A stretch of 64,000 nt of DNA. It comes from Phytopseudomonas straminea (GTDB taxonomy: Bacteria; Pseudomonadota; Gammaproteobacteria; Pseudomonadales; Pseudomonadaceae). The position numbers and the translations under genes are program-made. The DNA is taken from the NCBI RefSeq assembly GCF_900112645.1, contig NZ_FOMO01000001.1:124001-188000 (forward strand), given 5' to 3'. Below, piece after piece: positions 27,559-35,170 of the stretch (position 1 is its first letter; the number at the start of each line of letters is the position of its first letter). The notes below the pieces were generated by a model, which saw only the letters and a program-made list of their open reading frames with translations, ran no database searches and was not told the origin of the DNA.

Positions 27559-28262
27559 ATGCCTTTTCCTGGCTGACCCGCCGCCGCAGCGCCCTGCCCG
27601 CCGACCAGCAACGCCGCTGCGCCGCCCTGCCCGTCCCACGCGCGGCGGACGACACACCGCTCGCCGGGCAACGCCTGGTGGTGCTCGACCTGGAAACCAG
27701 CGGCCTGGACACCAGGCGCGACGAGGTGCTGTCGATTGGCGCCGTAGTCATAGACAACGGCGCCATCCAGCTCGGTGAACAGTTCGAGTGCACTCTGCAC
27801 CGCGACGGCCACACCGTCAGCGCCAGCGTGCTGATCCACGGCCTGGCGCCCAGCGACATCGCCGCGGGCATCGAGCCGGCCCAAGCGCTGCTGGCGTTCA
27901 TGGAGTTTCTCGGCGACAGCCCGCTGCTGGCCTTTCACGCCGGCTTCGACCAGCGCATGCTGGCCCGCGCCCTCAAGGACACCCTCAACCTGCGCCTGCG
28001 CCACCCTTTCTACGACGTCGCCGAACTGGCGCCCATGCTCTGCCCACAGGCGGAGATCCGCAACGGCGGCCTGGACGACTGGACCGCGCACTTCGGCCTG
28101 CAGGTCGGCCAACGCCACCACGCCAGCGCCGACGCCCTGGTAACCGCCGAACTGGCGCTGATCCTGTTCAGCCGCGCCCGCAAGCAACAGGCCGACAGCC
28201 TCAAGGCACTGGAGCAACGGCTGAAGAGCTGGCGGCAGCGGTTGCAGGGGCCTTCGCTCTAG
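27555..28262 (+). CDS. DnaQ-like 3'-5' exonuclease (DEDDh family)
   Basis: A 235-residue exonuclease. Exo I is VVLDLETSGLD (about residues 43-53) with the D-x-E pair. Exo II includes the stretch LAFHAGFDQRML. Exo III is HHASADALVTAEL with the catalytic His and Asp. DEDDh exonucleases degrade DNA or RNA from the 3' end; this stand-alone type is not the replicative proofreading subunit. It is translationally coupled by a four-base overlap to the cNMP/CBS/DUF294 gene, an arrangement I recall as common in Pseudomonas. Confidence 0.9.
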   Translation: MNAFSWLTRRRSALPADQQRRCAALPVPRAADDTPLAGQRLVVLDLETSGLDTRRDEVLSIGAVVIDNGAIQLGEQFECTLHRDGHTVSASVLIHGLAPSDIAAGIEPAQALLAFMEFLGDSPLLAFHAGFDQRMLARALKDTLNLRLRHPFYDVAELAPMLCPQAEIRNGGLDDWTAHFGLQVGQRHHASADALVTAELALILFSRARKQQADSLKALEQRLKSWRQRLQGPSL

Positions 28263-28265
28263 GCG

Positions 28266-28355
28266 CAAAACGTCCCGGATTACGCCTGCGGCTAACCCGG
28301 GCTACGGGAGCGTTAACCGTCCGTAGCCTGTGGTTGAGCGCAGCGATACCCAGGA
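28266..28355. repeat. Dispersed intergenic repeat fragment
   Basis: The sequence CCCGGATTACGCCTGCGGCT followed by AACCCGGGCTACGG can fold (CCCGG/CCGGG arms) and resembles elements scattered in Pseudomonas genomes. It fills the gap between two convergent genes and may terminate both. Confidence 0.5.
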
Positions 28356-28369
28356 GGGCAGCGCTCTGA

Positions 28370-29677
28370 CTACACGTCACGCATCAGCAGCGCAAAGCGC
28401 AGATCCACCTCGGGTGGCACCGGCAGGTACACCACATGCCCATCGCCGGGCGCCACGCTGATCGACTCACCTGCGCGGTTCTCAAGGTGCTCCAGGGTAA
28501 AGCGCAAATTGCCCTCCGGTGTCATCAATTCCATGCCGACGCCCACCGTGAAGCGGTTCTTCACCCGCACTTCGGCCAACTCGCCACGGCGTTCGCCGCT
28601 CAGTTCGCCGACGAACTGCTGGCGATCGGAGACCGAGCTGCCATGCGCATAATTCTGATACTCGTCATGCACGTGGCGGCGCAGGAAGCCTTCGGTGTAG
28701 CCGCGATTGGCGAGCGACTCCAGGCTGGCCATCAGGCCGCGGTCGAACGGCCGCCCCGCCACCGCATCGTCGATGGCCTGGCGATACACCTGAGCGGTGC
28801 GAGCGCAGTAGTAATGGCTCTTGGTGCGCCCTTCGATCTTCAACGAATGCACACCCATGTTCACCAGCCGCTCTACGTGCTGCACGGCGCGCAGGTCCCG
28901 GGAGTTCATGATGTAGGTACCGTGCTCGTCCTCGAACACCGGCATCTGCTGTTCGCCATCCTCGAGCACGAACACCTGCTCGCTCGGCGCGCCGATACCC
29001 AGCGTCGGCTCGACCACCCGGACGACCTCGCCGAGTTCGTTCTCGCCCGCCGCCTTGAGGTCGTACTGCCAGCGGCAGGCATTGGTGCAGGCGCCCTGGT
29101 TGGGGTCGCGGCGGTTGAGGTAGCCGGACAACAGGCAACGCCCCGAGTAGGCCATGCACAGGGCGCCGTGGACGAACACTTCCAACTCGATCTCCGGCAC
29201 CTGGGTGCGGATTTCCTCGATCTCGCCGAGCGACAGCTCCCGCGACAGGATCACCCGCTCCAGCCCCTGCCCCTGCCAGAACGCCACGCTGGCCCAGTTC
29301 ACCGCATTGGCCTGCACCGAGAGGTGGATGGGCGTCTGTGGATAACGACCACGCACCAGCATGATCAGCCCCGGGTCGGACATGATCAGCGCATCCGGCG
29401 CCATGTCGATCACCGGCTGCAGGTCGTCAAGAAAGGTCTTCAGCTTGGCGTTGTGCGGCGCGATGTTGACCACCACGTAGAAGCGCTTGCCCAGCACATG
29501 GGCCTCGCGAATGCCCTGGGCCAGGTTGGCGTGGTCGAACTCGTTGTTGCGCACCCGCAGGCTGTAGCGGGGCTGTCCCGCGTACACCGCATCGGCGCCG
29601 TAGGCGAAGGCGTAGCGCATGTTCTTCAGGCTGCCGGCCGGTGATAGCAGTTCGGGGCGAAACGGTTGGCTAGACAT
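28370..29677 (-). CDS. trhP: U32 peptidase-family protein, TrhP/YegQ-like tRNA hydroxylation protein
   Basis: A 435-residue protein of the U32 family. It starts MSSQPFRPELLSPAGSLKNM and has the cysteine-containing core HGALCMAYSGRCLLSGYLNR followed by QGACTNACRWQY, which matches the prephenate-dependent tRNA uridine-5-hydroxylation protein TrhP (E. coli YegQ, 453 residues). The cysteines probably hold an Fe-S cluster. Peptidase activity is doubtful for this branch. The start at 29677 matches the family N-terminus; the frame is open 70 codons further upstream but that part looks non-coding. Confidence 0.87.
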   Translation of the reverse strand: MSSQPFRPELLSPAGSLKNMRYAFAYGADAVYAGQPRYSLRVRNNEFDHANLAQGIREAHVLGKRFYVVVNIAPHNAKLKTFLDDLQPVIDMAPDALIMSDPGLIMLVRGRYPQTPIHLSVQANAVNWASVAFWQGQGLERVILSRELSLGEIEEIRTQVPEIELEVFVHGALCMAYSGRCLLSGYLNRRDPNQGACTNACRWQYDLKAAGENELGEVVRVVEPTLGIGAPSEQVFVLEDGEQQMPVFEDEHGTYIMNSRDLRAVQHVERLVNMGVHSLKIEGRTKSHYYCARTAQVYRQAIDDAVAGRPFDRGLMASLESLANRGYTEGFLRRHVHDEYQNYAHGSSVSDRQQFVGELSGERRGELAEVRVKNRFTVGVGMELMTPEGNLRFTLEHLENRAGESISVAPGDGHVVYLPVPPEVDLRFALLMRDV

Positions 29678-29887
29678 GGTGCAACGAACTCGCGGAAAAA
29701 CAGGGCCGGTGATTCTAGAGAGGCCGGCCCGCCCAACCATTGATCCAGGTCTATGGCGGCGCGTGTACGGCCTGCCGTGCGGATCGGCGGCCCTCGCCGC
29801 CTGGCCAGCGTACGGGAAACAGCCCGGCGATGCTGCGAGCCAGCTGTTGCCGCGCCACACGCTCCTCGCGTAACCCAAGCCGCCCAC

Positions 29888-30190
29888 TCATCGCCGGTAC
29901 CACAGGCGAAAGAGCCCCATCGCGAACAACAGGGCGATCTGCGCCATGGCCACGCACAGTTGCAGGAACGACTGCACCGAGTGATTGGCGGCGGCATCGG
30001 CCACACCGGTCAGGCCGTTCCAGAACGCCTCCGGCAGCAGCTGCAGGCTCAGGGTGGCGACCGGCCAGCCGCTGAGCATAAGCGCCTCGATCCAATCGAA
30101 GCGGCCGACGAACATCATGCCGATCAGCAGTACACCGGCGATGCACAGGCCGAGGGCGAAGCAGGCGGAAAATTGCACCAAGACTCGCAT
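29888..30190 (-). CDS. Small membrane protein of unknown function
   Basis: A 100-residue protein with three hydrophobic helices (about 3-27, 35-53 and 71-96) and a basic tail RLWYRR. I recognise no family. GGAGA six bases before the ATG at 30190 supports this start over a TTG four codons upstream. It follows creD by 45 bases on the same strand and may be part of its transcript. Confidence 0.7.
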   Translation of the reverse strand: MRVLVQFSACFALGLCIAGVLLIGMMFVGRFDWIEALMLSGWPVATLSLQLLPEAFWNGLTGVADAAANHSVQSFLQLCVAMAQIALLFAMGLFRLWYRR

Positions 30191-30235
30191 GGCGATCTCC
30201 AAGGGGCGTGCACTGTGGCACGCCCCGGCAAAGGG

Positions 30236-31585
30236 TCAGGAAGTGAAAGTGTCGCTGGTGGCCGGGCGGCCGACGCCGTACCAGTCGAGTTTGCGGGTCA
30301 GCACCATCACGCATCCCAGCACGCCGAACACCAGAAGCGAGCCCATCAGCAGGGCGTAGTCCTCGGCGCTGAGCAGGCCGTAGAGCAGCCCATATAGCGC
30401 GGCCAGCAAAGCGCCGAATGCCGCTCCACGCAGCCAGCTGCGCAGCACGCTGCTGACGTAGAAGGTGTTCAGCGCCACGCATGCCAGAGCGGACAGGCCG
30501 TAGGCGACAGCGAAGCCCAGGTGCTCGGAAAGCGACAGCAACAGCAGGTAGAACAGCGCCATGGACAGGCCGACCAGGGCGTACTGCACCGGGTGCACGG
30601 CCATGCGCTTGAGCACTTCGAACAGGAAGAACACGGCGAAGGTCAGGCTGATGAACAGCAGCGCGTATTTGATCGCCCGATCGGCCTTGAGGTACTGGTC
30701 CACAGGGTCGATGAGGCTCACGCCGAAGGCGCGGCTCTGCATCGCCCCGCAGGAGCCACTGACGCAACTGCTCAAGGCATCCTGCATATCGGTGGCGAAG
30801 AAGCTGGTCTGCCATTTGGCGGTGAAGCCCTGCTGCGTCACCTCACGCTGACTGGGCAAGAACTCGCCGATAAAGCTCGGATGCGGCCAGTCCGAGCGCA
30901 GGGTGACCTGGCTTTCGCGGCCCACCGGGGTGATGCTCAGTTGCTCGGTGCCCTGCAGCTTGAGGTCGAAGGCGAAGCTATAGGCCTGCTCGTTGCGGGT
31001 ATCGCGAGGCGGCAGCGCCACGTGCACGCCGCTACCGAAGTTGTCGTCGCCGCTGCCCGGCTCGAAGCTCAGGCTGGCACCATTGAGCTGCAGCTTGAGA
31101 TCGTTGCCGATGCCGCGCACATCGCTGATGCCAACGGCGATGAAGGGCTCGCCGAACCAGTAGGCGTCGACATCGCTGATGCCGTAGTTGGCCGGCACCG
31201 CAAACTCGCCGCTGACCTGGCTATCGCTGTGGTACAGACGCGCCTGGTAGATGCCGCGATAGCGCAGCTCGGTACGCACGTCGCCATCGAGGGCGAAACG
31301 CTCGGGCAGAAAGTACAGACGGCCCTGCTCGATGGACTCTTCCTGATAACGCTCGTCGCTGTCCTTGCGGGTTTTCCAGGTCAGCACCTTCTTGCGGTAC
31401 GGCACCACCATGATCGGCCCGGTGATCTGCTGGGCGTAGCTGGAGCTGCGGGCGATATCGCGCAGCACGTCGTCGCGCGCGCCCTGGCGCTCGCTGACCA
31501 GGCCGTCGATCAGCAATAGGGGAATCATCAACAACAGAATCAGCAGGGCGATGGCGCCCAGTTTGAACAGCAGACTTCGGTTCAT
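30236..31585 (-). CDS. creD: Cell envelope integrity / inner membrane protein CreD
   Basis: A 449-residue inner-membrane protein matching E. coli CreD (450). It has an N-terminal anchor (about 7-27) directly followed by the conserved LIDGLVSERQGARDDVLRDI. A large periplasmic domain runs to about 300 and contains QAYSFAFDLKLQGTEQLSIT. It ends with five or six C-terminal helices. creD is the main target of the CreBC two-component system and affects envelope integrity and beta-lactam response in Pseudomonas. Here a CBS-domain gene separates it from creC. The start at 31585 (MNRSLLFKLG) is the family one. Confidence 0.93.
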   Translation of the reverse strand: MNRSLLFKLGAIALLILLLMIPLLLIDGLVSERQGARDDVLRDIARSSSYAQQITGPIMVVPYRKKVLTWKTRKDSDERYQEESIEQGRLYFLPERFALDGDVRTELRYRGIYQARLYHSDSQVSGEFAVPANYGISDVDAYWFGEPFIAVGISDVRGIGNDLKLQLNGASLSFEPGSGDDNFGSGVHVALPPRDTRNEQAYSFAFDLKLQGTEQLSITPVGRESQVTLRSDWPHPSFIGEFLPSQREVTQQGFTAKWQTSFFATDMQDALSSCVSGSCGAMQSRAFGVSLIDPVDQYLKADRAIKYALLFISLTFAVFFLFEVLKRMAVHPVQYALVGLSMALFYLLLLSLSEHLGFAVAYGLSALACVALNTFYVSSVLRSWLRGAAFGALLAALYGLLYGLLSAEDYALLMGSLLVFGVLGCVMVLTRKLDWYGVGRPATSDTFTS

Positions 31586-31733
31586 GGCACAGCGCTCCGT
31601 GCAGTTGGGATGCACGCAGTTTCGCCAGGCCAAGTGGAGCCAATATGGGCCGCAGGTGGAGTTTATGTGGGAATTGTGAGAAGCCCGGCAGGCGTCACCC
31701 GTCGGGCTGGATGGCTACGGGCGCAGCCATCGG

Positions 31734-32171
31734 TCATTCGCCGCGGATGTACTGTTCCAGATGCTGGATCAGGTTTTCCTGCTGGCTGATGATGTCCTTG
31801 ACCAGGTCGCCGATGGACAGCAGGCCAACCAGCCGACCGTCATTGATCACCGGCAGGTGGCGCAGGCGCCCGGTGGTCATCAGCTCCATGCAGTGGCGGC
31901 TGTCTTCCTCGGGCGTCACGGTGATGACCCTGCTGGTCATGATCTCGCTGACCTTGAGGTTGGCCGGCGAGCGCTCCTGCACCGCCACCTTGCGCACGTA
32001 ATCACGCTCGCTGACGATGCCAGCCAGGCGCTCGCCCTCGAGCACCACCAAGGCGCCGATGCCCTTCTCGGCCATCAGTTTCACCGCCGCGAACACGCTG
32101 CTGTCAGGGGTAACGCTGTATACGTTGGATATGGGCTTGCTCTTGAGCACGTCAGCCACGGTCTTTTTCAT
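31734..32171 (-). CDS. Paired CBS-domain protein
   Basis: A 145-residue cytosolic protein made of two CBS domains (about 8-60 and 73-128), with SERDYVRKV and RLVGLLSIGDLVKDII as the conserved ends. Paired CBS modules bind adenosyl ligands such as ATP, AMP or SAM and act as energy sensors. No catalytic domain is attached. It starts at the ATG at 32171 (MKKTVADVLKSK). It lies inside the cre gene set, 122 bases after creC and 148 bases before creD, so co-expression with the envelope response is possible. Confidence 0.9.
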   Translation of the reverse strand: MKKTVADVLKSKPISNVYSVTPDSSVFAAVKLMAEKGIGALVVLEGERLAGIVSERDYVRKVAVQERSPANLKVSEIMTSRVITVTPEEDSRHCMELMTTGRLRHLPVINDGRLVGLLSIGDLVKDIISQQENLIQHLEQYIRGE

Positions 32172-32293
32172 GCGCGTTCTTCCTGTCCCGGTAGATTGGC
32201 GAACGGCTTCAGAATAGCCAAAGTGCGGACATCTGTACGCACCGCGTTTGCGACAAGTCGCCGCCAGCATCGCCGAGGTCGCAGCCACGGCGC

Positions 32294-33715
32294 CTAACGC
32301 AGGAAACTCAAACGCACTTCCACCCCACCTTCGACGTTGGCGATATCCAGACTGGCGCCATGCAGCTGCGCCACTTCCTGCACGAAGTTGAGCCCCAGTC
32401 CGGTACTCTTGCGGCCGGTGGTCGGCCGCGCCAGGGAGTAGAAGCGCTCGGTCAGACGCGGCAGGGCGTAGTCGGGAATCGCCGGCCCCTGGTTGAACAG
32501 GCGCAGCTGCACGGTTTCGGCATCGACCTCGCAGGTGAAGCGGATCAGCCCGCCTGGAGGTGTGAAGTCCAGCGCGTTGTCGAGCAGGTTGCTTAGCGCC
32601 TGGCGCAGCAAGAAACGCTCGCCGAGCAGCGTCTGCGCGGCATCGACCTGGTTATCCACACGCACCTGGCGCTGTTCGATGCGTGCCATCTGGGCCGCCA
32701 GCAGTTCGTCGATCATTGGCTGCAGCAGCATGGTGACGCGTTCTTCGAGGCCCTGGCGCTGCTCGACCTGGGCCAGGTGCAGCAGGCGCTCGATCAGGTT
32801 CTGCAAGCGCTCGCCTTCTTCGCCGATATTGGCCACGAAGCGCTGGCGCTGGGCTTCGGGCATCTCGCCTTCCAGCAGCTCGGCAGCACCACGGATCGCC
32901 GCCAGCGGGCTCTTCAGCTCATGGGTCAGGGTGTGCACGTAGCGCTCGACATAGGCCTTTCCCTCCAGCTCGGTGCGCATACGCTCCACCGCCTGGGCCA
33001 GCTGGCCGAGTTCGCCGCCGCGCACCTGGGGCAACTCGGCGCGCTGACCCTCGCTGACCGCCTGTGCATAACGGGTCAAACGACGCAGCGAGCCACTCAG
33101 CCACCAGCTGAGCAAACCGCCGACCAGCAGGCCCAGGCCGATCAGCCCGGCACCCAGCCAGCCGAGGCGACGCTGCGAGCGCTCGATATAAGGCTGCAGC
33201 GTGCGGTTGGGCTTGGCCACCGAGACCACACCGAGAATGCGTCCATCATCGATGATCGGCGCGGCCACGTACATCACCGAGGAATCCGGATCGTTCGGGT
33301 CTTCACGGGTCGAGCGCACGCCATAGCGACCGCGCAGGGTCAGGTACACGTCGTTCCAGCGCGAGTAATCCTGCCCGACCGCCAGACCGCTGGAGTCGAG
33401 CAGCACGATACCGTTGGCGTCGGTGACGTAGATACGGTGGTTGACCTGATTCTTCGCCACGCCCCAGATCTGCGCGCCGGGCTGGCGTTGCCCGTAGGCC
33501 TTGAGCAGTTCGGGCAGCTGCCCCTGGGCGAGGCGGCCATCGCGTACATCCTCGCGCAGCAGCACCGCCAGCAGGTGCGCGGTATCGACCAGAGTTTCCT
33601 CGGTGGACTGGCGCACGCCGGGACGGATCTCGTCCATCACCGTGCTGAGCACGAACCAGCCGGACAGCCCGACGAACAGAAAATAGGCCAGAAAGATACG
33701 GACTCCGAGCGGCAT
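32294..33715 (-). CDS. creC: Two-component sensor histidine kinase CreC
   Basis: A 473-residue inner-membrane kinase (E. coli CreC 474). TM1 is about 5-25 and TM2 about 185-207. Between them lies a periplasmic sensor of about 160 residues including the cache-like IYVTDANGIVLLDSSGLAVG. Then follow HAMP (208-255), the H-box THELKSPLAAIRG with phospho-acceptor H265, and the ATPase domain with LLDNALDF, PDYALPRLTERF and GLGLNFV. It phosphorylates CreB. The start at 33715 (MPLGVRIFLAYFLF) is chosen over a longer open frame that overlaps creB. Confidence 0.94.
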   Translation of the reverse strand: MPLGVRIFLAYFLFVGLSGWFVLSTVMDEIRPGVRQSTEETLVDTAHLLAVLLREDVRDGRLAQGQLPELLKAYGQRQPGAQIWGVAKNQVNHRIYVTDANGIVLLDSSGLAVGQDYSRWNDVYLTLRGRYGVRSTREDPNDPDSSVMYVAAPIIDDGRILGVVSVAKPNRTLQPYIERSQRRLGWLGAGLIGLGLLVGGLLSWWLSGSLRRLTRYAQAVSEGQRAELPQVRGGELGQLAQAVERMRTELEGKAYVERYVHTLTHELKSPLAAIRGAAELLEGEMPEAQRQRFVANIGEEGERLQNLIERLLHLAQVEQRQGLEERVTMLLQPMIDELLAAQMARIEQRQVRVDNQVDAAQTLLGERFLLRQALSNLLDNALDFTPPGGLIRFTCEVDAETVQLRLFNQGPAIPDYALPRLTERFYSLARPTTGRKSTGLGLNFVQEVAQLHGASLDIANVEGGVEVRLSFLR

Positions 33716-33743
33716 CAGCAGACCTCCTGAGCGGTAGGCATCG

Positions 33744-34424
33744 CTATTCGAGCCGCAGGCTGTAGCCCAGCCCGCGATGGGTCTGGATCGGCTCGGCCTG
33801 GGGCGCGACCTGACGCAACTTGGCGCGCAGGCTCTTGATATGGCTGTCGATATTGCGCTCGTAGCCGGCATCGGCCGGCACGCCCAGGGCGTCGAGCAAC
33901 TGCTCGCGGCTGAACACCCGCTCGGGCTGGCCGAGCAGGCACTGCAGCAACTGGAACTCGAGGCGGGTCAGGCTCAGGGGCTGGCCATGGTAGTCGATGC
34001 GCACGCGCTCGCTGTCGAGATGAAACGGGCCTTCATTGAGCTTGGCGAGCGCGGGTTCGCGGGGCGCCACGCGCTTGAGGATGGCCTTGACCCGCGCTGC
34101 CACCTCCCGCGGGCTGAAGGGCTTGACCACGTAATCGTCGGCGCCGATCTCCAGCCCCACAACGCGGTCGATCTCGTCGTTGCGCGCGGTCAGGAACATC
34201 ACCGGCACTTCGGAAAAACGCCGCAGCCGCTTGCAGGCTTCGAAGCCACTGATATCGGGCAGGCCGACGTCAAGAATCACCAGATCACAGGTTTCACGCT
34301 CCAGCAGCGCCAATGCCTCACCGCCTAACGTCGTCCAGCGCGTAGCGAAACCCTCGGCCTGCAGAGCGTAAACCAGGGTATCGGCGATTGCGGCTTCATC
34401 TTCGACGATCAGGATGGTCGCCAT
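33744..34424 (-). CDS. creB: Two-component response regulator CreB
   Basis: A 226-residue OmpR-type regulator. The receiver has acidic residues E8/D9, phospho-acceptor D52 (ILDVGLPDISG) and K in VVKPFSP. The C-terminal winged helix (about 125-226) has RVFSREQLLDAL and the recognition region RNIDSHIKSLRAKLR. It activates creD and related genes. The start at 34424 (MATILIVEDE) has AAGGA nine bases upstream; an ATG at 34433 abuts that ribosome site and is less likely. It is the first gene of the cre set and opens toward the DnaA-box repeat region. Confidence 0.94.
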   Translation of the reverse strand: MATILIVEDEAAIADTLVYALQAEGFATRWTTLGGEALALLERETCDLVILDVGLPDISGFEACKRLRRFSEVPVMFLTARNDEIDRVVGLEIGADDYVVKPFSPREVAARVKAILKRVAPREPALAKLNEGPFHLDSERVRIDYHGQPLSLTRLEFQLLQCLLGQPERVFSREQLLDALGVPADAGYERNIDSHIKSLRAKLRQVAPQAEPIQTHRGLGYSLRLE

Positions 34425-34500
34425 GGTTGGCATCCTTGCGGCACGTGGGTTGCGCAGCCTGCGCGAGGCAGTTGTCAGCGTCAATAGCACGAGGCGTCAC

Positions 34501-35165
34501 CACTCATACACAAATCAGGTGGATCATTCTGTGGATAAGCTTGGAGCGAAGCGCTGAACGCCACTGAAAACGCGCCTCCCAGCCAATCGATCATTATTTG
34601 ACCAGAACTTTATTCACAGATGAAAACGTGCCAAACCGCTGTTACTAAAGAAATTTTGTCAAGACTCGTGAGTACGCCAGCATACTGGGGACAATACACA
34701 ACTTGAGTGGAACACTTTGTGGATAACCTTTGCATGGCCGGCTACAGGCCATGACAAACGGGCCCTCCAGCGCACTGATCATTTACTGAGCAATGACCAG
34801 AGCTGATAAAAATATTCGCGCTTTAAACGAATAGGCGTTGTCATCCACAAAAAATCTTCTTCAGGGCGGTTCGCTATACACAATAGCCGTGGAAGATTCT
34901 GTGGATAAGCCTGGTATCGAACCATAGAGGCCACGCCATATGCGGCATTCGGACGCCTGGTCAGTTATTGATCAGATTCATCCACATGCGTCCCAACCTA
35001 CTGTATTGCTTGACTTTATTGACTTCATCAGGCCCTGAGTTCGGGCGCGGCAGCAAACGAGCATTCATGCACAATGGCCGTGCATGGGCCTGTGGGCAAC
35101 CTGGAGATCATCCCCTGCAGGCCAATGGAATCACGGCCTGCAAGAGATCGTTCACTTATTGATCA
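34501..35165. repeat. Four degenerate ~185-bp direct repeats carrying DnaA boxes
   Basis: A gene-free stretch of about 750 bases between creB and the chemoreceptor gene. Four copies share the order ACACAA..., GTGGA..., TGTGGATAA, then about 60-70 bases later TGATCATTT or TTATTGATCA. TGTGGATAA, the reverse of the DnaA box TTATCCACA, is perfect at 34530-34538, 34718-34726 and 34900-34908, and degenerate (TGTGGGCAA) at 35091-35099. The spacings are 188, 182 and 191 bases. Oppositely oriented boxes occur at 34610-34618 (TTATTCACA), 34841-34849 and 34978-34986 (both TCATCCACA). TGATCA palindromes lie at 34776, 34969 and 35160. Confidence 0.8.
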
Positions 35166-35170
35166 GCCGC

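Noticed and set aside
31586..31733. CreB tag (TTCAC-N6-TTCAC) before creD
   Set aside because: Only partial look-alikes (CTCAC, CCCAC) with wrong spacing are seen on the minus strand.
34501..35165. Chromosomal replication origin
   Set aside because: DnaA boxes are present, but none of dnaA, dnaN, gyrB, rpmH or parAB flank it and no clear AT-rich 13-mer unwinding element is seen. A non-origin DnaA cluster fits better.
34501..35165. CRISPR array
   Set aside because: The repeats are long (about 185 bases), degenerate and nearly contiguous, not short identical repeats with unique spacers, and no cas genes are near.
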